Shown piece by piece: positions 9,540-22,039 of a DNA stretch of 64,000 bases (the stretch's first letter is position 1; every line of letters begins with the position of its first letter). This DNA is from Marasmius tenuissimus (lineage: Eukaryota; Basidiomycota; Agaricomycetes; Agaricales; Marasmiaceae), in assembly GCA_029532415.1 (NCBI GenBank), contig JAQOTA010000052.1, forward strand, positions 2,604,001-2,668,000, given 5' to 3'. The translations under genes and the position numbers were made by a program. The notes below the pieces were generated by a model, which was not told the origin of the DNA, ran no database searches, and saw only the letters and a list, made by a program, of their open reading frames with translations.

Positions 9540-10744
9540 TTATTTTTTGGGACGCAACGGTACAAGAGGCGGAGGCAGAGGCCCAGAGCTCGTTGGAGGA
9601 TGCTGGGCGCCCTCGTTTTGTAGATCACTTTCAAGTGCCCCGGGGCCGGTGGGGCCTGTACGTCTGGTACTATTAGCCCGAAACACCGAGTCGTACTGCG
9701 GAGGCAGAGCTTCATCGTCTTCTTCATCCTCAACAATGACAGGCCCCGCATCCACTTCGTGTCGTCGTCCACGTCTAGTACGTCGGTCGGAGGAGCGTTG
9801 GGTTGATCCAGTCCTCCTGCTTGACCGTGTCCTTGAGCTTGACCCAGTGCTATAGTCGGAGCTGGTGTTCGTCGAAGGCAACGAGGAGGAAACGGAGGGG
9901 CTGAGAGTGGAGAGCGAGAAGGAGGTGGTTGTGTCATTACGAGAGTGACCGCGGATCATCAATGGGTACGCCCCATGGGGGGTTGGACCAGGAGAGTCGA
10001 GGTCATTAACTGCTTTTCGCCGCTTGCGGTGCCAGCAATAGAGGCCCGCTCCAATCATGATGACTGCCAACAAAAAACCTCCCACAGCACCTCCTACGAT
10101 AGCACCTATCGGAGGCCCTGACTTGCCTGATTCGCTTGTGGGAGAGGGGGGAGAGGAAGAGGAAGGAGTGACGGGGACTGGTGAGTCATCCACAACGTCA
10201 AGCTCAAAACGATCGATGGTGATTTGAGAGTTCCCTGTAGGATTTCGCGTATCATTTTGGTTTCTCAGAATAACGACATGCTGCGCGGGTGTATCAAAGG
10301 TTTTCGAGAAGAGAACAACCTGGAAAAAAGCCAGGTCAGAGAAGAAGGTAATAGAGTGAGCTGCGTAACGCACCGGTGGGTTTTTACCATCATCTGTAGT
10401 ATTCACGGCGTCGATATTTTGGAAATTTGGCTGATTTGGATCGCAGTCGATACAGATACCATAAAAGCCACCTTTCGAGCGTAGCATTCCATAGTAACGA
10501 AACGCGACGGCTGGCACCGGGAAGTCTTTAGTTGGGATTAGAATCGTCGTCGAACGAAAAGGTCATAGAAAAACTCACTGAAAGTTACGTTCGCATTCGG
10601 GTCATTCGAGGACGACAGGGTGCCCGACTGGCCCACGTTACTGGCATTCCAAGTCCCTGTATTGAACCAGAAGCCTTGGTACTTGAGATCGGTCATATCT
10701 CTGTCGTCGTATGTGATGTTCTTTGTCCTCAGATTCGAGGCCAT
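9540..10744 (-). CDS. Single-pass membrane protein, copy 3
   Basis: Exons 10744-10579, 10510-10374 and 10319-9540 join in phase to about 360 residues, shorter than copies 1 and 2 because the stalk and tail are reduced. The ectodomain keeps KNITYDDRD, SGTLSSSNDPNANVTF, FRYYGMLRSKGGFYGICIDC and the NRNDTRN-like strand, but lacks about nine residues after the CxxC. The membrane helix is GPPIGAIVGGAVGGFLLAVI followed by basic residues. The tail has HEVDAGPVIVEDEEDD and LPPQYDSVF. The second intron (10320-10373, 54 nt) has no stop and keeps frame, so a retained form would insert 18 residues. A frame starting upstream with MYEDGSGF joins without an intron but adds no signal peptide. Confidence 0.72.
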
Positions 10745-11598
10745 TGGTTCTGGGAGTCGGTTGTCGAGGAGAAGGGAATCAATTGGCACATTGGCCTGAC
10801 TATTCATATATAGAAACCCGGAACCATCCTCGTACACACAGCAATCATGTAACGTTAGGGATCCCGCCTGTTCAGATTCCGGCTATTGACAGCTCCAGAG
10901 CACGATGGTGTGATGATGGGAAGAATAAGAGTCCCAAAGTTCAAACAAGCGCTGGTCCTCTGTCCATCATCAAGCTGGAGCATTCTTAACCTGTCGACTA
11001 CCAGGTTCTCTCAGTCGAGAGAACCTCCCCGGCTCAGGAATAAGAACCGCGTATCATAGAGTTCTGCTCTAATATCATCCCGAGCAGTCACGCCCGAAGA
11101 GCCTGAGGAAACCCTGACAAAGATGGAAATCACCACCATCAAGATGGCCTACTATAGAGCTCTCATCGCCAGAAGTCCGACATAAATATGATAGAATGAT
11201 GGAGAGCGATAGGAACCCGTCCGCAACGCCGAGACCAGCGCAGTTTCTCTCACTGGAAGAATTTGAAGAGGACAGCGGTATATCGGATGCCGCTGTGGAG
11301 CCAATTATAGAATATCAGAAGATATGGAACGTGACGACGACGTACATCTGCGCGGCTGCGATGGTTGCTCGGAGGCTCTCGGAGGTGGCTGGTCTGGGTC
11401 GGTTTCGAAGTAGTGAAGGAATAAATCTGACCTAAGCAACCAGTACGTCTACACTTTGATCTTGTTCTCAGTGAAAGTTTACAAAGATGTGGTAGTAATT
11501 GTTACTACTGGTATGTAATATGGCTGTCGCCTCAACAGCGACTACAGGGGAGCTCGGGGAAGAGTTAGTCACAGCCAGACGTAGGGCTCAGTTCAGAT
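10745..11598. other. Intergenic, possible small ORF and hairpin
   Basis: An 850-base gap between two minus-strand genes. A plus-strand frame at 11196-11435 (79 codons, ATGATGG start, TATA-like ATAAATATG just upstream) encodes an acidic N-terminus and a short helical C-terminus (YICAAAMVARRLSEVAG). It has no recognisable family, and I do not treat it as an established gene. A perfect 9-bp inverted repeat lies at 11004-11025. Confidence 0.3.
11004..11025. repeat. Perfect inverted repeat
   Basis: GGTTCTCTC and GAGAGAACC separated by AGTC: nine paired bases and a four-base loop. It lies between the starts or ends of neighbouring genes with no T-tract, so its role is unknown. Confidence 0.6.
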
Positions 11599-14331
11599 CT
11601 AACCGGGGTTGGACTCACCAGGGGGGATATCGACATTCTCGGGGTCCAAGTACCATGCTCCTGTAGATAACACACTCATGTAAGCGTAAGACACAGATAT
11701 TCTTGGTCAGAGTTACTCACGATCTTTCTTAGCCTTGTCCGCCTCTGCCTGTCCCTCGCCCAACCAGTAGAATCGGTTCGCAGGTCGATCGTCCAGCAAC
11801 TTGTAATTGTAATCCTCCCATCTCGGATGTTCCAACGTCCGCAGGAAGTGAAGCGTCGATCCCGGCCACATAGCCACTACACGGCCCTCTTCCTTCCCCA
11901 TCTTGTACCACGCACGGCATTTCTCTCCGAAGACGCTCTATTCAAGTGCATGATGAGATCAATGGGATCTAATTCCTTGTAAATACGTACCGTCGGGAAG
12001 AAACTCTACAAGGTTGTTTTCAGTGGCTGTCGAAGACGGGACGGAATTGAATTCTTACCTCCAAATACGCGTCAAACTCGTCTACAGCCTCCTTTTTCAC
12101 TTCAATACTCTTTAGCCTTTCTCTCTGCAGTTTGAGGATTGCTTCCACAGCATAGTCAACCTCCCGTTCGAAGCAAACGAGTAACGCTCCCGCGCCAAGA
12201 GCAGAGTTAGGCCCATTCGCTTGGAACCAGTTCGGGAAGCCGTCCACAGCTATCGATAGGTATGTTCTGGGATGAGGCGTCCATTTATCCTTGAGGTTGA
12301 CGCCATTCTTTCCGATAAAGGGGAAGTCGTAGGTGTACGACGTGTCATAGCCTGCAGTTCGATGGACACATCGCGGTCGCAATAAGAACCTCGCTCTCAG
12401 AATATCTCTCGCTCACTCACCAGTTGCACAAACAATGACGTCCAGCTCCCGATGTGTTCCGTCGACGTTCTCGATTCCGGTGGGAGTGACCCGCTTAATC
12501 TCCTCCCGTACGAATTCCACCTAGACGGGACGAAGTGAGTTTGGACCGCGAGACTAGCGAGGCATGACTGACGTTGTCTTCGCAGAGCGATTCCAAATAG
12601 CCGGGGCCTGGAGTCAGTCGCCGGCACGCGACTGAGAAGTTCGGGACCACTAAAATGGCTGTTGTAAAGATATGAGAGAAACAACAGAAGTAGATAGGAC
12701 TAACGGCTTTCGGCAATCCAGGGTCTGGGGGCAAGTCTCTGAATCATGACTTTTTTGAATTGTTCCCTGGCTTCGTGTTGCAGAGGGTTTCCACGTAGTG
12801 TAGCGGGATGGGCGGCCTGCAAAGCGCGCGGGTTCATTCAGTCAACGTTCCAACGTGCGTCCCGACGCGACTTACATTCAGTTCGTTCTCCAGCTCGAGT
12901 CGATAGGCCCGATAGTATTCCGGGTCTCTGAACCTCTCTTTGTCGGCCTCCGTATACTTGTCTGTGGGTCAATGATTTAGCCTGAGTGATTCGGAGCCTG
13001 CAGGGAGAGACGGAGCAGACTCACAATTGTCGATAGTAGGATCACCCGACAGCTTGTCCATATGCCCTTTCACAAATGTCGCGGCCACCCAAGTCTTCCC
13101 TCTAACGTAGTTGACCACATGCTTGACCTTCGGCTGGAGGGCCGGGACAATTTGGATTGCTGACGAGCCCTTCCATGACAAGGATAAGTCTTCATGGCCC
13201 GAGCAAGATCACCCAAGAGGACAGAGCCACTTACAACGCCGATAACGCCAACTCTCTTGTCGCCCCAACTCTTCACGCTATCCTCCCAGCCAAGGTGAGG
13301 GTCACAGCTTCCTTCACCTGTATCCCAATTTGCGCTATGAATAACCTTTCCGCGGAAGTCATGCAGCCCCTCTATATCCGGCCACTTCCAGCGACTCAAG
13401 CCACCCAATGCCGTGAACAAAACGTCTGCTTTGTCTTCAAACTCTTCGGATTCCCCGTTCTCAGTGGGTCGTTGGATGATTAGCTGCCACTTGCCCTCGT
13501 CGTCGTTCCAACGTGCAGACGTCAACTTGTGTCGGAGGCGAATATAGGGCATGAGTTTGTATTTCTCCACCACGGATTCGATGTACGCGAGTATCTCGGG
13601 GCCAGGTGAGTAGAAGGAGGACCAGTTCGGCTATATTGAGGTGAAGATTAAGAGCGGGTACCTTTACATCAGAAGGAACTTACATTCTCGGCAAATGTCA
13701 ACTGATACTGTTCAATGATCAGGTCATAAGTACGTTCTTGGATTGAAGGCACAAAAGAACACGAACACAGTGGGAGGGTATATCGCAGGCAAGACCCTGG
13801 AATGGCTATGGGTGAGCCTGAACGTCTGACACGTAGGTGGAACGCACCGGGTATTTGCTTGTAAACCACGTCCCACCGACACCGGCGTTGGCCTCGTAGA
13901 TGACCAGTTCGAGATTTCTCACTCTCTGCAGCAGACTTGAGGACAATACGTGTGAGTTCGGCGACTCGAAGCAAACTGAGTCGGACCGTACCGAATGCCA
14001 GCTATAATACCTGCAGAACGGATCAATATCCATATGGTGGTCCTCCTGTGCATTGGAACATACCAGAGTATCCTGCACCTATCACGACGACTTTCATAGG
14101 ACGAGGTTCATCAATGCAGAAGTCGCCCAGAGGGAAAGTCGGAACAGCGGTTGTATCCTTGAAAGTATCTTCATGGCCGTCATTGACAGGCATCCCGTCT
14201 TCTGCTCGGTGGTCGTCCATGTAAATGGCCATGGAATCCCTCACGTTCAGAGGCCTGGCTTTCTCTTTCTCCGGACTCTTCTGTGGCGTCTTCTTGAAGA
14301 GAGACGATAGCGACGAGTATAGGGCAGGCAT
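11599..14331 (-). CDS. Baeyer-Villiger-type flavin monooxygenase
   Basis: FAD- and NADPH-dependent monooxygenase predicted to insert oxygen into ketones or similar substrates. The gene is cut by many short introns. Seen in order: MPALYSSLSSLFKK start; VVVIGAGYSG (first Rossmann fold, FAD, near 14060); YEANAGVGGTWF (near 13880); the fingerprint FRGKVIHSANWD near 13335, matching FxGxxxHxxxW; and a second dinucleotide fold GVIGV+GSSAIQIVP, whose glycine motif is rebuilt when the intron starting GTAAGTGG (about 13226) is removed. Toward the C-terminus come DTSYTYDFPFIGKNG and KWTPHPRTYLSI, then AWYLDPENVDIPP. The chosen stop (11599) follows GESNPG; splicing there at GTGAGT would instead give a longer tail. 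Divergent from the AP-3 delta gene. Substrate unknown; no biosynthetic cluster is visible around it. Confidence 0.82.
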
Positions 14332-14988
14332 CTTGCAGTGTCGTTCCGATGGTATGGTCCTGTATCTCACTGGGAGAGGTGCGTATGGCAAGTTTAAATA
14401 TGCGGCCAGTCATTCGGTGGTCAGCCGATCTTGTATGTATGACGGTTTGCCTGGGAAGTCTGTTCTAAGAATGGGTAATGATCTGGACAACGTGGAATTT
14501 AAGTGCGGGTTCAGTGAAAAAGCGTCCGATTCCAAGTTCTTTACGAGAGACGATCTTTCGAACTTGAAGCCAGCGTGTTGAGTGACGTTGGGTGGGCGCC
14601 GCAGGAAGAATTGAGATGGTGCAATCCGGAACGAATCGATGTTGGAGTCCCGCGATTCTTGAGAATTATCGCGGTCCGAGCTACTCGCCTTGGGAGGGTG
14701 ACCACTTTAGTGTGAGAAGCGGGGAATCTCCTTGTATTTGAGTGATCTTGACACCACAAAGCTGCAACATGAAGGCCACAACCAAATTCGAGCCTGCCGG
14801 TGGAAAAGCGCCCATCGGCATTCTAGCTGGTACAGCTGGTAGGGTTAGGGCTTGAACTCCTCATTACCACTTCCTCAGGCACTTACATTGGGCGTCCATT
14901 GATGCCTTTCTATCTGGCCATCTCCTCTAGACACGTCTAACCTCGCACATAACGACGCCAGCATCACCGCAAGTACACGAGAGGCATC
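14332..14988. promoter_or_regulatory. Divergent intergenic region
   Basis: It separates the monooxygenase start from the AP-3 delta start and must hold both promoters. The in-frame extension upstream of the monooxygenase ATG has no recognisable content. No specific element was identified. Confidence 0.35.
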
Positions 14989-17900
14989 ATGTGGGAGAGA
15001 ACTTTGCAAGATCTTATACGCGGACTTCGTTCGAACAAGAAGGATGAATCCAAGTTCATTTCAAAAGCTATCGAAGAGATACGACACGAAATAAAGACAG
15101 ATGATATGGAGCTGAAAGCGGGGGCAGTCATGAAGCTGACTTATGTGCGTCGCAATTTCTCTAATTCACCTATTAGTGATTGACAGCTGGACGCGTAGCT
15201 CGATATGATGGGATATGACATGAGTTGGGCTTCGTTCAATGTTGTGGAGGTTATGTCTTCACCACGAATACACCTCAAAAGTGTTGGCTACATGGCAGCT
15301 GGGCAGTCATTTGATCAGGATACCGATGTTCTCATGCTCACAACGAATCTACTCAAGAAGGCGCGTTCATTGAACCTACTCTCTCTCGAAATCTTGTTAC
15401 AACTTTCTTATAGGATTTGATGTCTAATCCTGCAGACGTTGCGATCACTTTGAACGGAATATCCAGCATAGTGACGCCAGACCTTGCACGCGATCTTTCA
15501 CCGGAGTTGATTAGAATGCTAAATCACTCTCGGCCACATATACGGAAACGAGCGGCTCTCGCAATGTTCAGAGTGATTGGGAAGTACCCGGAGGTACTAC
15601 AGCATGCTTTACCGCGAATGAAAGAGAAACTAGAGGATCCAGACCCCGGTACGTCGAAGTGATGAAAGTTTTGTGCACGCCCTAACGCCGGCTTATTCAG
15701 GCGTTGTTGCCGCTACTGTAAACGTCCTCTGTGAACTCACGCGAAAGAATCCGGAGCAGTATCTCACTCTGGCGCCGGCACTCTTCCATCTCATGACCAC
15801 CTCATCAAACAATTGGATGTTGATCAAAATCATAAAGATTGTGCGTCAACTCTCGACTTCATTCTTCGCACGTTGGGTGACGAGTTCTATAGTTTGGCTC
15901 ACTATCGCCCCTTGAACCTCGCTTAGTCAAGAAGCTCCAGCCACCAATAACGGAGCTCATCTCGACCACACCCGCCATTTCGTTGCTCTATGAATGTGTA
16001 CACACGTGTATCATCGGAGGAATGCTCCAGGGCTCATCGGGAGACTCCCTAGCAAGGACCTGTGTATCTAAACTTGCTGCTTTTATCGAGGATCCAGATC
16101 AAAACCGTGAGTTGACCTTGTCGCGTCTGTTCAGTTCGCTCAAGTCCTCCCCAGTGAAGTATATATCTCTCCTCGCGATGGTCAAAATCGTGCCCTCGCA
16201 CCCTCATCTGGTAGCTCAGCATCAAGATACAATCCTCGCCAGTGTCAATGATCAGGATATCAGTATTCGGATGCGAGCGCTTGATCTTGTTTCGGCAATG
16301 GTAAGTACCGTTCGCTGGAGATCCCCCGCCCAGGCCCTCACCATCTTTTAGGTCGATCAAACCAATCTTCAATCAATTGTCCAACAAATCTTGTCCCATC
16401 TGGTCACTGATACCACCACTTCCGTACTCCCCACCGCTTCCCAATCGCTTAGCCAACACACTATACCGACCTCTCCGAACAGCACCAGGCCTCACGTCTC
16501 TCCAGTTCAATCTCCTGCCTACCGGCTGACGTTAGCGCAACGAATCCTCCGAATGTGCTCACAAGACACGTACGACAACGTCACCAACTTTGAGTGGTAC
16601 CTCTCCGTTCTCGTTGATCTTGCGCACGTTGCCAATGTAAACGTCGGAGCTGAGATTCGGGATCAGCTTGTGGATGTAGTTGGCCGTGTGCGCGCAGCCC
16701 GACGATATGCCGTCAAGCTGATGCACACTCTTCTGAATGACGACGCGATACTGAGGAACGCACAAGACGAAGGCAGTTGTTCGGAAGTACTTTGGGCTGC
16801 AGCATGGATATGCGGTGAATTCTGCGGGTGAGTCTGTACTTCGCCACAACACACCTAGAAAAGCTAACCTATGCGCACGTTCTAGCGAACTCGCGGAACC
16901 CCAGAAGCTGATACCGCTGTTGCTCAGGGAAGAGATTTTTCGTTTACAACCCGATATCATAGCAGTTTACCTTCAGGCTGCCCTGAAGGTTTTTGGTTAT
17001 TGGGGGGCTGACCTAGCTCAACGGTGGAGCGAGGATGACCTCGAAGAGTTGAAGGACTTGGTGCGGTTGGTGTCTACGCGCATGGGAGAATTCATCACCA
17101 GCCCTCACATCGAAGTGCAGGAACGCGTGAGTCACATATGAAAATGATCTCAAAGATAATCTCTTATGCCGTTCTCTGGGTTTGACTAGGCTGCAAATAC
17201 GGTGCAATTATTTAACTTCGTGCAGGCAGATCTGAATAGCTACCGACCGAGGCATGATGCTCTGGCAGGGACCTCTTTGGACCCTATCGCGGAACCGACG
17301 TTCCCCAAGTCTCTCTATTTGGTTCAGCCGCTCTTTTCGTCGTACGAACTCAACCCTGTCGCCCGAACAGCTCAAGGTAGCGTGCCGGTACCAGAAGGTC
17401 TGGATCTCGATGCTTGGATCGTACCACCTCCTGTCGTCGCCGAGCCGAAACTTGACAGCGACGAGAAGAAGACAAAGAAGATCAAGAAAGGCAAAGGGAA
17501 GGAGATGAACGGGAGCAAGGTGAAAAACGGGAAGAAGAGACGAGACGATGATGAGACACCCTCGAATGGAGTTATCTTGACTCCTACCACTGCTGAGTTC
17601 GAAACAGAGGAGGACAAGGCTGAGCGAGAACGAGTGAGAGTCTCCTCTTTCATTGTGCCTTCATTGTCTGATGCATCTGTTTCCTAGCGGCGAGCGGAGC
17701 GACAAGAGCGTATGCGGGATGATCCATTCTACATCACGGAAAGGTCCTCATCATCTCGAGCACCGGCGAGTCATCAAGCACAGGAAGACGTTGATTCAAT
17801 ACCGATAGTGAAACTAGAGGGGATGCCCAGCTTTGCACGTGCGTTTCTTCCTGGCTGTATCACCATAACCAAATTTCTTAACGAATGTCTACAGAGCCGG

Positions 17901-18205
17901 AAACACCCACAATTCTTCGCGATGATCCACCCAGCAAACCCATCGAACCTTACTACATCGACAAAGTAGGAGAAATGCCTGAAGGTGCCGCTCAGCCAAT
18001 CCTGGCTTCATCCAAATCGAGAACACCGCGTCAACAAACACCAGTGTCTAGCCCAGTACCGTCTGGAACGCTCTCACCATATCCAGTGTACGAGGTTCCG
18101 GGGGAGGATACACGGCCAAGTACACCCGATCCCGTTAAGGTTACCAGGCCCAAGAAGAAGAAAGTCAAGAAATCAGTGACGCCCGTGGGGGTTACTTCGC
18201 CTTGA
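14989..18205 (+). CDS. APL5: AP-3 complex subunit delta
   Basis: Large delta-adaptin chain of the AP-3 coat, which sorts cargo from endosome/Golgi to the vacuole. The start MWERTLQDLIRGLRSNKKDE is diagnostic of AP-3 delta. The HEAT-repeat adaptin trunk follows: LDMMGYDMSWASFNVVEVMSS, then FDQDTDVLMLTTNLLKK, RKRAALAMFRVIGKYPE, DPDPGVVAATVNVLCEL and LTPLEPRLVKKLQPPI. Splice NL+KYISLLAM at the 16108-16157 intron restores the conserved segment. The C-terminal part from about 17450 is Lys/Glu-rich low-complexity sequence (KKTKKIKKGKGKEMNG) and ends KKKKVKKSVTPVGVTSP, as expected for the linker and short ear of fungal delta chains. About eleven introns. The frame is intact in all exons checked. Confidence 0.92.
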
Positions 18206-18563
18206 TACCAAACTCGCTATGTAGCTTGGTAGTACCTTTACTCGCCAGCAATCTACCTGTGGATCTTAGTTCTCATTTGTACTAGTTCTGCATCATTCAC
18301 CGGGAGTAGCATCAGTATGCTTATGTAAGTGAATGTGCGATCGTGGACCCATATGGATCCACCGGGCCATTTGAAGCGCACGATAACCGGCAAGTGGCCG
18401 TTAACTACCAGTTCAATGAGATTATCGATTTGAGATAGAAATTCTCGTGGGGCGCTCTGCAGGAGAATCTAAGATGAGAGTCTAGGTTATTTCGGTTGTC
18501 TATGCTACATGAATGAGTGGTGTGTCTTCTAATAATACAAGAATCCCGGACCAAATCTCCAAC
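18206..18563. other. Convergent intergenic
   Basis: It holds the 3' ends of the AP-3 delta and Hsp78 transcripts. No further structure recognised. Confidence 0.4.
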
Positions 18564-21500
18564 CTAAGCATCAGTAACGCTCGTTTGACTGTCCTTCATA
18601 GGCTCAGGCTCGTGGTTATCCTGAATCTGGAGCTTTCCGCCCTCAGAAACACGGATGAGAACATTATCACCATCCCTAAAAGCAAGGCCCATTAGCTCTA
18701 TTCACTGAGGACAAATTGAAGCCGGAAGTGAGACATACCTTATCGTGCCTTTCAGAAGTTTTTGCGCCAACGGGAACAGCACCTCCTGCCGTACGACACG
18801 AGCAATCGCTCTAGCACCATACACCTCCGAGTAACCTTGATCTGCTAGCCATTCTCTGGCCTTCTGATCCACATCAATCGTAATACGCTTGTTCTTCAAC
18901 CTCTCTGCGACGTCATACAAGCGCAACGCAACGACCTCGAGAATGGACTCGCGAGAAAGCTTGTTGAACACGAGCATAGAGTCGAGGCGATTCAGAAGTT
19001 CGGGAGGGAAATATTCCGAGACTTGCTGTAGAACCTCGTCCTTAGCTTCGGATGTGACCTTGCCATCAGGTGTAGAAGCGGTTGGGTGAGCGAGGATATT
19101 GGACCCTATAGACAATAGCCATTCAGGATGAGATCGCAAAGAGAAAGGGCTTATCAAAACGTACCGAGATTGCTGGTTAGACATATGATCGTGTTCTTAA
19201 AGTCAACTTTGCGGCCTTGACTGTCCGTCAGACTCCCCTCGTCGAGGATCTGAAGAAGGATCATGCTGACATCCTAGGTTAAGAGGGACAGATCTAAGTT
19301 TCACTCGAAACTCTCGTGATGGGGATGAGCCACATACCTTATGTGCCTTCTCGAGTTCATCAAGCAATATGACAGCGTACGGTTTCCTTCTCACTGCCTC
19401 CGTAAGCTGACCGCCCTCCTCGAATCCAACATAACCTGGTGCGGCACCAATCAGTCGCGATATTGTGTGCCTGTCGTGGTACTCCGACATGTTGATGTTG
19501 ATTCTAAAAGTCGAGATGAGTTCGTGCCCTGGAAGGGGATAGGATATAGTGTTCTTACAAGCCGCGCTGTTCGTCGTTAAACAAGAAACCAGCCAAGGCT
19601 TTGCACAATTCGGTCTGGCAAGCAGATGAGATAGATATAAGTAAGCAAAACGCGGTAGTGAACGCACCTTTCCAACGCCCGTAGGGCCGAGGAAAAGGAA
19701 GGAAGCAACAGGACGGGTAGGCGCCTGTAAACCTGCTCGTGATATCCGTACAGCGTCGCTAATAGCTTCGACTACGTGATCTTGCCCGACGACGCGTTGC
19801 CTCAAAGTATCTTCCATCTATAAAATCATCAAACGCCGCCTCCATATTTCAAAGCCTCAAAACTTACGTGCACTAATTTATCTTTCTCTCCTTTCAGCAG
19901 GTTCTGAACAGGAATACCAGTAGCCTTGGCTACAACGCGGGCTATGTCATTGGAGGTGACTCGGTCGTGTAGCATGGCGAGAGGACCGTCGGTCTCGTTG
20001 ACTCGGTCTTCCTCCTTCGGCAGTTGACTCTCGAGATCTGGAATGGTGGAGAATCGCAGACGTGATGCAACCTCGTATTGACCTTGACGTTGAGCGACCT
20101 CCAATTGATGTTTCGCATCTTCGAGTCGCTCCTTGAGATCCTTGACCTTGTCGAGACGCGCTCGTTCTAAGGCAAATGTTAGTCAACATGCCAGGTAGAC
20201 CCTCTGCAGGCGTACGCACCGGCTTGCCATATTTCCGTCAGTCTATTGGCTTCGGCTCTCTTTTTCTCCAAAGTTTCCTCGACCTTCTGTTTTCTTTCCA
20301 CGCTGAATACGTCTGACTCGTTTCTCAAACTCTCAAGCTCGATCTGTAGAGTCACGACTTCTCGGTCCAGAGCCTCTAACTCGTCAGGTTTACTCTCTTG
20401 AGCCAATCTGAGAGCCGAAGCTGCTTCGTCTACCAGGTCGATAGCCTTGTCCGGAAGATACCGGTCAGACACATATCTGGCAGAATAAACTGCAGCTGTA
20501 ACCAAAGCCGAGTCCGAAATTTCCACACCATGGTGGACTTCGTATCTGGGTTTCAGTCCGCGGAGAATTGAGATGGTTGATTCGACGCTGGGCTCAGAAA
20601 TTTGAACTGGTTGAAAGCGACGTTCCAGTGCTGCATCCTTTCCGATAGTTTTCCGATACTCGTCGGCTTGAACATTATGTTAATAGGTGGTTGGAAAACC
20701 GAGAGATGTGTCAACGTACGTGTAGTTGCCCCTACAAGCTGAAGCCCACGGGCTAATGCAGGCTTGATCATTTGTCCCGCGTCTATACTGCCTTCCGCCT
20801 TCCCGAGGTTGAAGAGGGTGTCTGGAACAATTTTAAACTGGTGAGCGTTCGGGTAAGAGCTCGTTTACTTACGAACTTCGTCGATGAAACAAATCACATT
20901 CCCTGCTTCCTCTTCAATATCCCGTATCAGAGCCTTGAACTTCTCTTCAAACTGCCCTCGGATGCCCGACCCGGCCATGATAGCCGAGAGGTCGATAGAC
21001 AACACGCGTTTGTCTTGTAGTGACTGGGTAATGGACATGTGTTAGGTCGTGCTTGAAAATGCTTGGGGACGAATCCGTACCTCAGGTACTTCTTTTGCAA
21101 CAATACGACTGGCAAGTCCTTCGAGGATAGCAGTTTTACCAACACCAGGAGGTCCAATAAGCTGGACAAATATGAGGTGAGCGAAGCGGATTGGGGTCGC
21201 AACGGGTGACACTTACCACTGGATTTGACTTGGTCCGTCGAGAAAGTACTACAAATAGCACCAACGTCAGGTCGTAAATTTAGATGTGTATAAACCGAAC
21301 ATACTCTGTATAGTCCGTCGAATTTCTACAACGATTTTCGGTCAACAGTCTCCTCCAAACGCGAGCTCGACAACTCACCTTCATCTCTTCCTATAGTTGG
21401 GTCCAATTTACCATTCTTCGCAAGTTCTGTAAGGTCGACGCTCTGTTTATAGAGCACGTACGACGTAAGTCATCGCGGGATACAGAATCACAGAGATTAG

Positions 21501-21768
21501 CACTCACATATTCCTTCAATGCATCCCCCTTCTTGTGCTGAGGCCCAAAACTAAAGCCAGGAAAACCACCTCCACCATTTCCTCCACCTCCTCCTGCAGG
21601 AGGCTGCGCATATCTTCTCGGTGAAAAAGTTTGGAAGCCATGCCGGGCTATGGGGACCACTGATTTCGGTGGGAGTACTCTTGTCCTCCAGACAGATCCT
21701 AATCCAAAGGACCTCTGGGGAGCTAAACGAACGAGGTGTCGCGTAGAGATGATACGTGAGGTAGACAT
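18564..21768 (-). CDS. HSP78: Mitochondrial ClpB-type disaggregase Hsp78
   Basis: AAA+ chaperone that works with mitochondrial Hsp70 to dissolve aggregates in the matrix. The first ~45 residues ([19 protein letters not shown] and on) are rich in Arg/Ser and lack acids, a matrix-targeting presequence; a Gly-rich linker follows ([14 protein letters not shown]). As in Hsp78 and unlike cytosolic Hsp104, no Clp N-domain is present. First AAA domain: [16 protein letters not shown], then the FIDEVHTLF Walker B. The coiled-coil middle domain lies at 20160-20400. Second AAA domain: [11 protein letters not shown], with the Walker A split by an intron (T+ELCKAL), then [12 protein letters not shown] and [11 protein letters not shown]. 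The last exon (18564-18688) is reached by a phase-2 intron and ends QTSVTDA. It is convergent with AP-3 delta. Confidence 0.93.
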
Positions 21769-22039
21769 TGAGCAAGAAGAGTAGAGATTACGCGAATAGG
21801 AACATATTATAAGGGCGCGACGAGATGGAATTTCGGAGAAAATGCCAGAAATTGTCGGGAGTCAGAAAATAGGCGCTACATGGAAAACAGATGACATCAG
21901 GCTTATCACGTGTGCTTGGACCTCCAAGCGCCCACGAACGTCCGTCGTCCATGTACACTTCCATGTACAGTCACTGAGTCAGTAATGTTGAGCATCTGAT
22001 TATCTGAATTGATCTACAATATACACCATCAGGACCTGC
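21769..22039. promoter_or_regulatory. Hsp78 upstream region
   Basis: About 270 bases between the Hsp78 start and the 3' end of the next minus-strand F-box gene. It should carry the Hsp78 promoter; I could not identify a convincing heat-shock element. Confidence 0.3.

Noticed and set aside
11196..11435. 79-codon plus-strand ORF as a gene
   Set aside because: It has a reasonable start context but no recognisable family, and its length is within chance expectation. It is kept only as a note in the intergenic entry.
17372..17653. Minus-strand frame rich in Phe/Ser within the AP-3 delta gene
   Set aside because: It is antisense to the Lys/Glu-rich linker, so its composition is an artefact.
21769..22039. 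Heat-shock element upstream of Hsp78
   Set aside because: TTC and GAA triplets occur (near 21830-21860) but not with the regular spacing needed for a heat-shock factor site.
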